Source: [Clostridium] symbiosum
GTDB taxonomy: Bacteria > Bacillota > Clostridia > Lachnospirales > Lachnospiraceae
DNA: 64,000 nt
Assembly (NCBI GenBank): GCA_036419695.1
Contig: CP143946.1
Span: 3,156,001 to 3,220,000 of the forward strand
Reading direction: 5' to 3'
Of the stretch, positions 33,626 to 43,800 are shown one piece after another. A program made the position numbers and the translations under genes. The notes beneath the pieces were generated by a model. It did not search any database, was not told where the DNA came from, and saw only the letters and a program-made list of their open reading frames with translations. Every line of letters begins with the position of its first letter. Position 1 is the first letter of the stretch.

Positions 33626-35323
33626 ATGAAAGTTAAGAAAGTTTCATCGATGATCACCAGAATCATCATTTCTGCAGTACTTATGTTTCTATTGTTTTAT
33701 TCGATGCTGCCGGCCATCAATTTAAAGGATAAGAATTTTATCATTTATCTGATTTCCTGCATCATCATTTTCCTGGTCGTTAACTTCCTCACCTATGTCA
33801 AAGATTTTATCCAGAATCTCAGCAGCGGGCGCGGAATGGAGATGACAAGAGATCCGGTGACGGGCCAGGTCGTCTTCCGCAAGACCCCGGGTGAGAATAA
33901 AGGCAAGGTAAATATGGGCAAACCGTTGAAGTACGGTTTCATCGCCATTGCAGTCCTGATCGCACTGATGCTCCTGGCCTCGGCGCTGGGACTCAAGATA
34001 TTTAATGCCGGACGCTACCGTGACCTGATTACCATCACCGACGGTGACTTCACCTCCGACGTATCCGAACTTAACATGTCACAGATTCCGGTCGTTGACA
34101 AGGATACTGCATCCAGGCTGGGAAGCAAGAAGCTGGGCGAGATGACGGAGCTTGTCTCCCAGTTTGAAATTCTTAATAATTACACCCAGATTAACTACAA
34201 GGGCACGCCTTACCGCGTTACGCCGCTGTCCTACGCCGACCCGGTCAAATGGCTCTATAATATGAGAACCGGTCTTCCGGCCTATATCGCCGTAGATATG
34301 GTAAACCAGGACACCAATCTTGTATGGCTCGAATCGGGTATGAAATACTCAACCAGTGAATATTTCTTCCGCAACATTTACCGCTATATCCGTTTTAAAT
34401 ATCCTACAAAGATGTTTGAAACCGTCTCTTTTGAGATCGACGATGAGGGTACGCCTTACTGGGTTGCCCCGACTATCGCCTACCGGATCGGCTGGTGGGA
34501 CGGCAAGGATATCGACGGCGCCGTGCTTGTAAACGCGGAGACGGGAGAATCGGCTTACTATGACAAGGCCGATGTTCCTCAGTGGATCGACCAGCTTTAC
34601 GATTCCAACCTGATCATCGAGCAGTTGGACGACAATGGAAGGTTCCAGAACGGTTATATCAACTCCATCTTCGGCCAGCGAAACGTGCGAAGAACCACCT
34701 ACGGATACAATTACCTGGCAATCGACGATGACGTTTATCTTTATACGGGTATGAGTTCCGTTACCTCCGATGAATCCAATATCGGTTTCGTGCTGGTTAA
34801 CTTAAGGACAAAAGACACGCAGTTCTACGCGGTTCCCGGAGCCACCGAACTGTCTGCAATGGAGTCTGCCAAAGGCCAGGTACAGCACTTGAACTATACC
34901 GCAACCTTCCCGCTGCTCCTGAACATTTCCGACAGGCCGACCTACTTTATCTCCCTGAAGGATGCCGCCGGGCTTGTTAAGATGTACGCATTCGTCGACG
35001 TGGAGCAGTACCAGATTGTAGGAACAGGCCAGACGATTGACGAGGCAAAGAGAAATTACCGCAACGCCCTGAACCTGGAAGATGTGGAAATTCCGGAGGT
35101 TAAGGAAGGAACAGAGATTTCCGGTACCATCGACGCCATCGAGAGCGCCGTAGTGGGTGGGAATACCTGCTACTACTTCACCCTGAAGGGAAGCACGCAG
35201 GTTTATACGGCGGAGATTACCGTATCGGAGAAACTTCCATTTATGAAGGCCGATGAGCGGGTAAAATTCAATTATACGGATGAGGGGAATGTGCGGGATG
35301 TCATAGAGTTTATATTTAATTGA
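33626..35323 (+). CDS. Uncharacterised membrane protein with large extracytoplasmic domain
   Basis: 565 residues. Three hydrophobic segments are at about 10-30, 38-58 and 105-125. The rest is a soluble, probably extracellular part with repeated motifs of the form GTPYRV/GTPYWV (twice), AYYDKADVPQWID and a final OB-like stretch (GTEISGTIDAIESAVVGGNT). I do not recognise a family with a known role. The ATG at 33626 has AAAGGAGG 8 nt upstream and a good promoter 28 bp before it. An upstream in-frame start at 33422 would precede that promoter and is rejected. The TGA stop is also the first bases of R1 copy B. Confidence 0.8.
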   Translation: MKVKKVSSMITRIIISAVLMFLLFYSMLPAINLKDKNFIIYLISCIIIFLVVNFLTYVKDFIQNLSSGRGMEMTRDPVTGQVVFRKTPGENKGKVNMGKPLKYGFIAIAVLIALMLLASALGLKIFNAGRYRDLITITDGDFTSDVSELNMSQIPVVDKDTASRLGSKKLGEMTELVSQFEILNNYTQINYKGTPYRVTPLSYADPVKWLYNMRTGLPAYIAVDMVNQDTNLVWLESGMKYSTSEYFFRNIYRYIRFKYPTKMFETVSFEIDDEGTPYWVAPTIAYRIGWWDGKDIDGAVLVNAETGESAYYDKADVPQWIDQLYDSNLIIEQLDDNGRFQNGYINSIFGQRNVRRTTYGYNYLAIDDDVYLYTGMSSVTSDESNIGFVLVNLRTKDTQFYAVPGATELSAMESAKGQVQHLNYTATFPLLLNISDRPTYFISLKDAAGLVKMYAFVDVEQYQIVGTGQTIDEAKRNYRNALNLEDVEIPEVKEGTEISGTIDAIESAVVGGNTCYYFTLKGSTQVYTAEITVSEKLPFMKADERVKFNYTDEGNVRDVIEFIFN

Positions 35324-35634
35324 TGAGGGGACGCCGGGGGGATGGTGGCAGGCGGGATGGTGAGGTGGATCGAGGGGTCTTCCGTCCCGGGTGAGGTTGT
35401 CGTGCAGGGGAATCCGGACGAAAAAATTCCTGCGGGGACTCGCTTTCGCTTGTGGAATGCGCAGCGGTACTAAGGCGTCACAATACGACGCCCAAGTGCC
35501 GGCGGATTCCAATGTCCCCTTCGGAAAGTTTTCGTCCTCCTTCCCCCTTTGGGAAGATTATCGACGGGACTGAAGCCCCCACGCCATAGTAGATCGCCCG
35601 CCCGCCACCATCCCCCGGCTGACTGTCCCCTCCA
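35321..35634 (+). repeat. R1 element, copy B (full length)
   Basis: Outer ends TGATGAGGGGACGCC and GTCCCCTCCA. Second arms around GGATGGTGGCAGGCGGG and CCGCCACCATCC. Inner arms GTCTTCCGTCCCGG (35377-35390) and CGGGACTGAAG (35565-35575). Innermost arms GGACGAAAAAATTCC (35416-35430) with GGAAAGTTTTCGTCC (35523-35537). Relative to copy A, two innermost pairs changed on both sides (G-C to A-T and A-T to C-G). The loop is closely similar to A. Confidence 0.85.
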
Positions 35635-35712
35635 CCAAGTGCGGGGCAGGTATTGCCGCTGTCACTACTCGTTTCCTGTCAACATTCACTCTTATTAAGT
35701 TTATAACTTAAA

Positions 35713-35775
35713 AAAGGAGCTTTTTCTGATATCAGAACATAATTTTTGTTCCACATCGGAAAAAGCGCCTTTTCT
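35713..35775 (+). terminator. Terminator-like hairpin
   Basis: AAAGGAGCTTTTTCTGAT pairs with ATCGGAAAAAGCGCCTTT (two non-Watson-Crick positions) and TTCTTATTT follows. It lies in the 300 bp between R1 copies B and C. No gene is visible in 35635-35932. Confidence 0.55.
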
Positions 35776-35932
35776 TATTTATGATTATTTTGCCCCTTTA
35801 TAATCTTAAACCGGTTATAAAAAAACAGAAATTTCAACTGTAATTTGCTAACTTTCCTTCACTGACTGCGATATCCAGAAACCATAAAATCATCGGATGC
35901 ATATAGTGGGCGCAACCATATCTCCCCCCTGG

Positions 35933-36257
35933 TGAAGAAACAGGACAATTCAACAGCCTCCGGCCCGGGGACGGGATGGCGGTAAGGTTCGCGTCTTCAG
36001 TCCCGGCCATAACCTTCCCGGTGGGGGAGGAGGGAGAAAAAGATTCCGGAGGGAACCTGGGAGTCCATCGGCACTTACCGAGGTCTTTTCGAGGTTAGTG
36101 TCCGCTATGTACTCCAACGAGCGCAAGCGTTTCCCGCAGGAACTTTTTCTGCCCGGATTCCCCACCCGCGACGCTCTTCAAACCGGGACTGAAGACTCAT
36201 AACCTCCCCCTCACCATCCCGTCCCCCCGGCCGTCCCGGCGGCGTCCTCATTTCTCA
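35933..36257 (-). repeat. R1 element, copy C (full length, reverse orientation)
   Basis: Right end GGCGTCCTCATTTCTCA (36241-36257); the left end TGAAGAAACAGGAC is a weaker partner. Inner arms GTCTTCAGTCCCGG (35993-36006) and CCGGGACTGAAGAC (36183-36196) are exact. Innermost arms GGGAGAAAAAGATTCC (36032-36047) and GGAACTTTTTCTGCCC (36139-36154) pair with one bulge on each side. Read on the minus strand, the order matches copies A and B. Confidence 0.85.
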
Positions 36258-36270
36258 CCACCACCTCCTG

Positions 36271-36299
36271 TTGAATTTCCCTCCCATTTCCGCTATAAT
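36271..36299 (+). promoter_or_regulatory. Promoter of the nucleoid-associated protein gene
   Basis: -35 TTGAAT (36271-36276), 17-bp spacer, -10 TATAAT (36294-36299), starting 13 bp after R1 copy C. Confidence 0.8.
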
Positions 36300-36391
36300 A
36301 CTAATACTGCCCTGAAAACCGCCGGCTCCGTACAGACTCTTACATAATGCATCGGCCTCATCGCAGTACCATACGTAGGGAGGACAACACA

Positions 36392-37402
36392 ATGAAAAGT
36401 GACGATATAATCATGAAAGCAGCCATCATCCACATCCTGGATTCATCGGTCGGCATTCCGGTGCTCTCCGATCAGGCCATGGAGATTGGCCCGGATTTTT
36501 CCGACTTTTTAAAGGCACATATTGAGAAGATTACCGAGAGCGACGATATTAAGCAGTGCCGCTTTTCCGACAGCTCCCCTTTAAAGGAACTGATTGAGAA
36601 CTGCACGCCTGAGAACTTTGTGGCGACCAGCAAGCAACTTGCCGAAAATCTCTATGATATCATGAACTCCAACATCGACATTCCAGCCGCCGATATTGCC
36701 ATCCTGGTATTCAGCTGTGCAGGTGACGACTATCTGGCATTTTTGAAGATGAATTATAAAACATCCTACACCCATGCCACCAGGGAAGCCGACGGCGGTA
36801 ACCGCAATGAGATTATTCTTCAGCGCGCCCTGCTCCCCGCCCAGGGACAGAAGCTCTCCGAGGCCTTTGTCGTTAATCTGTCGGACGGCAGCATTCTCCT
36901 GACTGAGAAAAAATATGAAGTCAACGGGGAAAAACGGTTCTATTTCTCCGAACTGTTCCTGGAGTGCCACGCTCCCCTCTCCCAGAAATCCAAACTGGAT
37001 ATTGTAACAAGAGCAGTGGAACAGGTGAACAAGAAATATTACGGTGATGAAGCGCCCGAGCGCAGAATGGAAATTAAAAATGTTCTCTGTACCGAGCTGG
37101 AGGAGCAGGGGGAGATCAAGGTCGCCACAATTAAGGAAAAGATTTTTCCGGACAGCCCCGATATGCAGGTGGAGCTGGATGAGAAGCTGGACAAGTATAA
37201 TATGTCCTATGAAACCGTCCAGCCAAGGAGTGAACAGACCATCAAAAAGTTCCAGAAACAGCACCTGACCACCGACACGGGTATCGAAATCTCGATACCG
37301 ATGGAAGAATACAGAAATCCGGATCACGTGGAATTTATTACAAATGAAGATGGAACCATATCCGTGCTGATTAAAAATATCGGACAGCTTACAAGCCGGT
37401 AA
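36392..37402 (+). CDS. 37-kDa nucleoid-associated protein (NdpA/YejK family)
   Basis: 336 residues from the ATG at 36392 (GGGAGG 9 nt upstream). It shows the family layout: an N-terminal region AAIIHILDSSVGIPVLSDQAMEIG, a middle with DIAILVFSC and DYLAFLKMNYKTSYTH, the block RALLPAQGQKLSEAFVVNLSDGSI, and a helical C-terminal half. E. coli YejK binds the nucleoid; the role in Firmicutes is not established. An in-frame ATG 15 codons upstream lacks a ribosome site. Monocistronic with a clear terminator. Confidence 0.85.
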   Translation: MKSDDIIMKAAIIHILDSSVGIPVLSDQAMEIGPDFSDFLKAHIEKITESDDIKQCRFSDSSPLKELIENCTPENFVATSKQLAENLYDIMNSNIDIPAADIAILVFSCAGDDYLAFLKMNYKTSYTHATREADGGNRNEIILQRALLPAQGQKLSEAFVVNLSDGSILLTEKKYEVNGEKRFYFSELFLECHAPLSQKSKLDIVTRAVEQVNKKYYGDEAPERRMEIKNVLCTELEEQGEIKVATIKEKIFPDSPDMQVELDEKLDKYNMSYETVQPRSEQTIKKFQKQHLTTDTGIEISIPMEEYRNPDHVEFITNEDGTISVLIKNIGQLTSR

Positions 37403-37433
37403 CCACCCGGCCGCCGGTAAGCAAACCGTTGTA

Positions 37434-37484
37434 AAAAAAGAATGATCCGGAAGACAGGAGTTATCTTTCGTATCATTCTTTTTT
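37434..37484 (+). terminator. Terminator of the nucleoid-associated protein gene
   Basis: Stem AAAAAAGAATGAT/ATCATTCTTTTTT (13 bp) with a 25-nt loop. The A/T arms also serve the opposite strand. Confidence 0.85.
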
Positions 37485-37609
37485 GCTGTTTTTTCTATTG
37501 CACATAAAAACACATATCAGTTATTACGTTCCCATCTTCATCGGAATATGTATAACACGGGATGCCATACCGTTCAAAGCGCCACCCGCCCAGCCTTCTC
37601 ACACCGCTT

Positions 37610-38533
37610 TCATGCCGCCTTTTTTCTGCCAAACACCGTAATCGAAATAACGGACGCCAGTATAAAAAGAACACCGAGCCCCGTCTTCACTCCCACCGCC
37701 TCACCAAAGCAGACAACTCCCAGCACAATGCTGGTGAGTGGTTCAAAGGTGCTGAGAATCGCGGTTTTCTGCGCCCCGGTCATGGCTATGCCGAGCTGGA
37801 ACAGCACACAGGCCACCACAATCAGCATAAAGGAGAATCCGAACGCGGCCGCCCAGCCTCTGGCCGAATGAAACAGCACAAAAGTTCTCGTGGCCAGCGA
37901 AAGTGCAAAGACCATCACGCCCGAGACGAGGGACATGTAAAAATTCGTTTTGAACGGCTTCATAAACTTGAGCGTGCTCCGCTCAAAATACATCATGTAA
38001 AACGTATAGGTGACTCCGGATGCCAGGGCCAGCAGAATTCCCATCATCCCGTTTTCCTGCCCCGGTTCATAGAACAGGACGAGGCCAATCACGCAGAAAA
38101 CGACCGAAGCGATCTTGGTCCACGTTGCCTTCTCTTTAAAAATGAATACCGATGCAAGAATTACAAGCACCGGATAGCTGAAATGAATTGTGGTAGCGCT
38201 GCCGCTGGAGATATAGTTGTAAGAGGAAAATAACAGGATTGGGGTCAGTGAAAATCCCAGGCTCAGAATAATAAACTGAACGAGCTGGGACACCGTAAGC
38301 CGCATCCCGTAATCGCGCTTTTTAAGTTCTCCCGCAGCCTCCCTCTCTTTTTCATCTTTTGCCTGCTCCCTGAGCGCCAGGATAAACAGCACCGGCAGAG
38401 CCAGGCTGTAACGGTATACGACCAGGCTGACCGCGTTGCATCCCTCGGCATACAGGTATTTTGCAACAATCGGCATGCAGCCGAATATAATTGCTGAAAT
38501 GACAGCATAGACAGACCCTTTAACTTCTTTCAT
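37610..38533 (-). CDS. EamA/DMT-family transporter
   Basis: 307 residues with ten hydrophobic segments in two EamA repeats (about 5-145 and 165-300). The end of the second repeat, STFEPLTSIVLGVVCFGE, is the usual family signature. Such proteins export metabolites or amino acids; the substrate is unknown. A charged cytosolic loop (about 60-85, Lys/Glu-rich) divides the first repeat. It follows the DUF5717-DUF5716-TPR genes by 175 bp in the same direction, but need not belong to them. Confidence 0.88.
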   Translation of the reverse strand: MKEVKGSVYAVISAIIFGCMPIVAKYLYAEGCNAVSLVVYRYSLALPVLFILALREQAKDEKEREAAGELKKRDYGMRLTVSQLVQFIILSLGFSLTPILLFSSYNYISSGSATTIHFSYPVLVILASVFIFKEKATWTKIASVVFCVIGLVLFYEPGQENGMMGILLALASGVTYTFYMMYFERSTLKFMKPFKTNFYMSLVSGVMVFALSLATRTFVLFHSARGWAAAFGFSFMLIVVACVLFQLGIAMTGAQKTAILSTFEPLTSIVLGVVCFGEAVGVKTGLGVLFILASVISITVFGRKKAA

Positions 38534-38708
38534 TCCACAGTTTCTCCCAGGTTATTGTTAACTTTTCTGTAACGATTCGCTACCTTCACAGTCACCGATG
38601 TGAAGCCGCAATACCGAACGCACCGCCCGGTATCCTCCCACAAACTCCCGGTACTTTCACCGGTCATCCGTCCTGCTGGGCAGGCGGTGCAGCAGGAGGG
38701 CTTCGGCG

Positions 38709-39521
38709 CTATATCATCTTTCTGTATTCCTGCTTCCATTTGGTCAGCATCTTTCCGGCTCCGGCCATCCGCTTAATTGAATCCCGGTCAAAAAGACTTT
38801 CCACTTCCTTTACTTTCCCGTCCTCGGAAGCCTCCTTAAGAACTGTCTCAAGCTCTTCCTTCCATCCGTCCTTTTCCTCTTTCGTAATCAGGGCTTCATA
38901 CCGTTCCTTTAAGGCCAGCTCCGGGTTCAGCAGGGTAAGCTGGTAAATCTTCTTAAGCGTATCCCTGTTCTTCTGGAAATTGTAGGACATATCAAAAGCA
39001 GCCATCGCCTTTTCAAACCAGAAAATCCCCGCATAGGAAGCGCCGATATTATTCCAGATCTTCGCTGTGAATTCATCGCTCAACGACTTGAGCCGCCAGT
39101 CGTCCAGGATTTTCTCATAGTAGAGCACGGCGGTTCCGTACTGTTTCAGCCTGAAATAGAAATCGGCCGTCTCTTTTGTAAATTCCGCGGCGCTCATCTT
39201 TCTGTATGCCGCAATCTTCTGACGGAATTTGCTTATCTCCCTCGCCGTATAGTAGTAGCATTCCTGAAGGATGATAAAAATCATCTCATCGGGATCCTCC
39301 CCGCTTTTCTTATAAGTTTCCAACTTTCCCGCCAGAAACGCCATATCCAGCTCGGAACGGATAAATGCAATCAGGTTATCGTCGATAAAGCCTCCCATAG
39401 CCAGCAGAGGATTATTATAAATGACATAGCAAAGCTCCTGGGAGGATGTGATGTGGATTCCCAGGCGATCGATAAAATATGGATGTTTCACCGGCTCATG
39501 CCTGCAAAGTATCAAGCTCAT
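38709..39521 (-). CDS. TPR-like protein of the DUF5716/5717 operon
   Basis: 270 residues, all soluble. The N-terminal half is unremarkable. Residues about 140-200 form helix pairs of tetratricopeptide type (DFYFRLKQYGTAVLYYEKIL, and NIGASYAGIFWFEKAMAAFD). The C-terminus is a charged helix. The ATG overlaps the stop of the DUF5716 gene (ATGA), so it is translationally coupled and probably works with it. No known function. It may be an adaptor or scaffold partner of the actin-fold protein (inference). Confidence 0.7.
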   Translation of the reverse strand: MSLILCRHEPVKHPYFIDRLGIHITSSQELCYVIYNNPLLAMGGFIDDNLIAFIRSELDMAFLAGKLETYKKSGEDPDEMIFIILQECYYYTAREISKFRQKIAAYRKMSAAEFTKETADFYFRLKQYGTAVLYYEKILDDWRLKSLSDEFTAKIWNNIGASYAGIFWFEKAMAAFDMSYNFQKNRDTLKKIYQLTLLNPELALKERYEALITKEEKDGWKEELETVLKEASEDGKVKEVESLFDRDSIKRMAGAGKMLTKWKQEYRKMI

Positions 39522-40741
39522 AATATAACCTCCTGCTTTATCACCGTATCCCCAGCAGGGTAAAGCTCGCCAAACCCCTTATCCTTTATCACGGCCACCA
39601 TCGTCCGGTCATTGGAAAAGCCCAGCGACAGTTCGATTCTGGTCGTCCGGTCCGGACGCTTCGGGAAATCGGACAGCTCGATTTTCACCAGCTTCTTCCG
39701 TTTGGGATCCAGCGGGGAAATCGTAAATTCCACCTCCGGCGTCCCCGTGACGATAAAATCCACGGTGCTCTTCGCCTCATACCAGTTGTCCCCGGCCGCG
39801 GCCAGAACTAACTGCCCCTCTTTATCGTGATTCAGGACCTTTAAGGAGACCGTCGTCTTAAGCCTGCCTTCACAGATACAGATAAAAGGATACGATGTTT
39901 TCTCCTGCAGATAATCGGCGGCTTTCATCAGCGCTCCCTTGGAAAACAGGCTGTTTTCCACGAAAACTCTTCTCCGGCTGCACACCTGTTTCATGAATTC
40001 CGGCGCCCACTCCGTATTTTCAAATCCCTTTCCCGTCAGTACAATGGCGGAAAACAGCCTCTTCTGAAGAATGCGGTCCGCGCAGGAACAGAGAATACGG
40101 TCCGCCAGTCTGGCCCCTGCCGTATTATCAAGCACATCCAGGTGGAATCCTTCATCCAGGTTATCGCAGTCGGCCACCACCTGCATCTGCCGCAGACCCC
40201 TCTGTACCTTCAGCTCATAGTAGCGCAGGCTCTGGTTGCTTAAATCAAACATCCCGACCTGGTTGCTCCAGACTTCACGTTTCTGGCTCATGACATAATA
40301 GACAAAGCTCTCCGTATGGCTGATCAGGTGCACCCTGTCCCGGGGAATTTTCAGATAATCGGCACAGTAAAGAAGACTGTCCATCAGTTTTACCTCAAGG
40401 CAGTCCACCGCAATGACCAGGCTGGCCACATCCTCCTTGCCTGAGGCTTTCTTCGGCAGTTCCAAAGCTTTTTCAAGGAACATCTTGAGGAGATAAATCC
40501 CCTCATATTTGATGCCTCCGATTGTCGCGGTTCCGTCCTTTAGTACCTGTGTCAGGAGCTTATCCTCCATGATCCCGTCACCGACCAGGGTGTGGGCATA
40601 AGCTTCCTCCTCCACATACCATTCGTCGATATTCTTGTTCTTGCACACGACTGTGGGTATTACCCAGGTCTGTTCCGGCTCCATGCACGAAATATGTGTG
40701 TAGTTATCACATAAATCAATTCCTATTACAAGTCCGTCCAT
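39518..40741 (-). CDS. DUF5716-type actin/Hsp70-fold protein
   Basis: 407 residues. The N-terminus GLVIGIDLCDNYTHIS is the phosphate-1 loop of the actin/Hsp70/hexokinase fold. MFDLSNQSLRYYEL (about 168) is in place of phosphate-2, and AIVLTGKGFENTEW (about 240) resembles the adenosine loop. The last third (about 290-400) is beta-rich like an Hsp70 substrate domain (TVDFIVTGTPEVEFTISPLD). The match to DUF5716 is from memory of Lachnospiraceae annotations. Phosphate-2 lacks the normal DxG, so ATPase activity is uncertain. It sits between a giant DUF5717 protein and a TPR protein in one operon. Confidence 0.72.
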   Translation of the reverse strand: MDGLVIGIDLCDNYTHISCMEPEQTWVIPTVVCKNKNIDEWYVEEEAYAHTLVGDGIMEDKLLTQVLKDGTATIGGIKYEGIYLLKMFLEKALELPKKASGKEDVASLVIAVDCLEVKLMDSLLYCADYLKIPRDRVHLISHTESFVYYVMSQKREVWSNQVGMFDLSNQSLRYYELKVQRGLRQMQVVADCDNLDEGFHLDVLDNTAGARLADRILCSCADRILQKRLFSAIVLTGKGFENTEWAPEFMKQVCSRRRVFVENSLFSKGALMKAADYLQEKTSYPFICICEGRLKTTVSLKVLNHDKEGQLVLAAAGDNWYEAKSTVDFIVTGTPEVEFTISPLDPKRKKLVKIELSDFPKRPDRTTRIELSLGFSNDRTMVAVIKDKGFGELYPAGDTVIKQEVIL

Positions 40742-40816
40742 TCTCTAAAAGTCCTTTCAAGGTCACTTACAATCCTGTTCACCGACTGCCCAAAACGCAG
40801 TATTCAGAACAGCCGC

Positions 40817-43800
40817 TCACTGTAATGTGAACAGCGCTGCAACCGCCGCATCCTTCTTTAAATATTCTTCCATCTGTTCTCTCAGGGCCGCCTCGTTCTT
40901 CAGCTCCAGGGAAAGACTTATCTCGTTCAGGCAGGCAAAACGGTTGCCCGGCGTCCTGGCCGTCACCTCCCGGCAGGAAATGCTTCCCTCCGCCACTTTC
41001 TTCCGCTCCCCGTTCTCATCCTCCAGAATCTGATATTCCATGATCTCGCCCTCAAACAGAACCTTCTCCCGGATATAAATCCCCTTATACACGGGACGCA
41101 TATCCTCGTAATGGTATTCCTCCTCTTCCGGAAGAATCCGGAGGCGCAGATACGGCTTTGTCTCCTTATTGCCATGATATTCGATGATTTCCTTATCCAG
41201 AATATTACCTGGTATCATAATAAACTTTGCCAAATCCTTAAAGTAGGCAAAAATCATTCCCGCCTCAATCAGGACATCCACAACCGACTGGCACAGCTCC
41301 CTCTGCCCGTCCAAAAGCGCAGGGAGAGTGGAATAGTATTTGGTAAGCGCCAGCAGATAGATGTCCGGCACTTTGTCTTTCTCCACACTGTTGTTGACAG
41401 CCGCTTCCAGATAGGCAAAAACCTTGTCCTCGGTCGTCCTGTCATAGAGGAAATACTCCACGCTCTTTACGGTAAAATACGCTTTAACCACGTTTTCACT
41501 CGTCTTCTTCCTGGATGCATACAGTTCAAAGACACGGTCCATCTTCTCCGTGCTGCCGGTAAACAGCATCTGCGCCACAAGGCGCTCCTCCAGATCGTAG
41601 GTCTCCACATGTTCCTTGATTCCCTGCATCAATACATGGTACATCTGATCTACGGTTCCGTTGAAGTGCTCACACAGGTAATCGAGAATGACGCTGTCGC
41701 TCTTCTCTTCCAGAAATACCTGATAAGCCAGGTGAAGCAGCCTGTCGTCCTCGTCGAAAAGGTTTTGGAGCACCATCTTTGTGCAAAGTTTCAGAAGACG
41801 TTTTACCTGGATGCCCTCCGTACCGTAACGGCAGATCATCTCATACGCTTCCGAATAATAATTCTGTCTGATCAACGTCTCGCAGACGCCGCTTCTCTCC
41901 TGCCTGGTCAGAGAATCCTTGTCCAGGCACAGCAGGTAAGCCACACTGTTATTCCTCGTGCCGTCCCCGCTCTCATCCACCATCTTTTTGTAATACTTTA
42001 CAATTGAAGACAGGATGCGGGAACGGAACAGCGGGTGCAGTTTCATCTTCTGATCCGCCAGCTCTAAAAGGGCCGCATTGTCCTCACTCAGTTCCTCCTT
42101 CTCCATGGCCTCATAGCAGGCATTGACGAAGAGAACCGGGTGATCGGGATAAACCTCGAAACAGCATTCCAAAAGCTCATCCACATCCTCCATGGCCGGC
42201 GCTTTGTCATAGCGGATATTCAGGTACCGGTTCCCATAGGCGTCCTGGAACAGAATAATGTCCCGCTCCGAGAAAAGGGGCACATAGGCCACTCCGTCGT
42301 GGAGCGGATAGGCATCCTCCGTCATCAGCTCCTCATGGCGCACCACGACATAACGCATTGCCGCGTCACGGCAGCTGATCCGGTTCGACTTAAGAACTGC
42401 CGGCAGGGACTTGGCCATCTGGGTATCGATCAGTTCCTTATAGATCATATGCTTATAAATGACCGCAAGGCGGCTCCCTATTCTCCCGGCAAAAAGCTGC
42501 TCAAGCGCAAACTGTTCAATCGCCCTCTCATAGAGACGGTAGATATCGGAATCGCGTTTTGTGTAGCTCAGGATATTTCTGTAGAGCACGGAACGGCTGT
42601 GCGCATCCAGCTCCGTGGCATAGGAAAAGTACAAAAGCACCTCCCTGGGCAGAAGTTTCCCGTAGTCCTCCGGCAGGGAATAGAGAAAATATTCGTACAG
42701 TCTGGTCAGGCTGATTCCCGCTTTGATGGATTTGTCATACCATTCAAAGTAACGGTTTCCGCGGCAGTTGCCCTTTATCATCATGGAGCATACGGAAGAA
42801 AGAATCTCCTGCTCCGGATATTTCTCATATAATGTGCAGAGGAGTTTCAGATAAAGCTCCTTGAATCCCTTGGCGCTGTTCAGGGCCCTCGCGGCCGCCA
42901 GAGCCAGTTCACGGCTCATCATGCCGCGCCTTGCGCCGAAATAAAGGGCATGAAGTTCAAAACGGGCCATGTTTCTTAAAAATCCCGGTTCCTTTTCCAG
43001 CAGTTTCAGGCACTCCACATACAAAAACGGGCTGTGGCAGCCGTCCTTGAACTCCTGCTCCATGCTGATAAGAACCGTCACCGGATTTTCAAATAACTCT
43101 TCATTCACTTTTAATAACATCAGATAGAGCATAAAATCGTTCTGCCCCCGTTCCTCATCGGAACAGTATTTCTGAAGCAGACGGATCAGGGAATCTTTCT
43201 GTTCATGATCATTCCAGATCTTCACCTGGAGATACTGGTAAAGACAGTAGAGCTCCTTCTGCTCCAGCCGCTTTGCCAGAACTCTGTCCCTGACCTCGTC
43301 GAGAATCAGGCACGCCTTGTCCTGACGTCCGGTCAGGACGTAGATTTCCGCCTGTAAAAGAGAAAGGATCAGATTCTCGCTCGTCATCTTCATTAGATCC
43401 AGCTCTTTCTGCATCTGGTTCAAAATCAATGCATCCTCATACATGCCGCTCTCGTATTCCAGGCGCAGCTCCAGGTATTCCTTCATCTCCTCCCGGAATG
43501 CGGCGCGCTCCGCGTCGGCTGCTTTGCTGCTCAGGGTGGCCTCCACCGGAATCTTTGTAATGCCCCTGGCCGTCTTGATCAGAACGGCGCCGTAATTTCT
43601 TCCCGTATGAAGACGATCGGAAAGAATGGTAAACGGCAGCCTGAGGGTTCCATCCTTAAAATCGGCCTGGGTTGCGCTCTTCTTCGGCAGGTGGATGAAA
43701 TCTCCATCCACCGATGCTTCGAGGTAAAGATAACCCCATGTGTCGGTTCTTATTGTGATGGAATCCTCCAGGAGCCTGCCCGGATTATCGTATATCTTCT

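Noticed and set aside
35321..36257. CRISPR array or insertion sequence in the repeat-rich region
   Set aside because: The repeats are palindromic and not regularly spaced with unique spacers, and there is no transposase or cas gene.
39518..40741. DUF5716 protein as a true DnaK or MreB
   Set aside because: Only phosphate-1 is canonical. Phosphate-2 and the overall length and ending differ, so only the fold-level call is kept.
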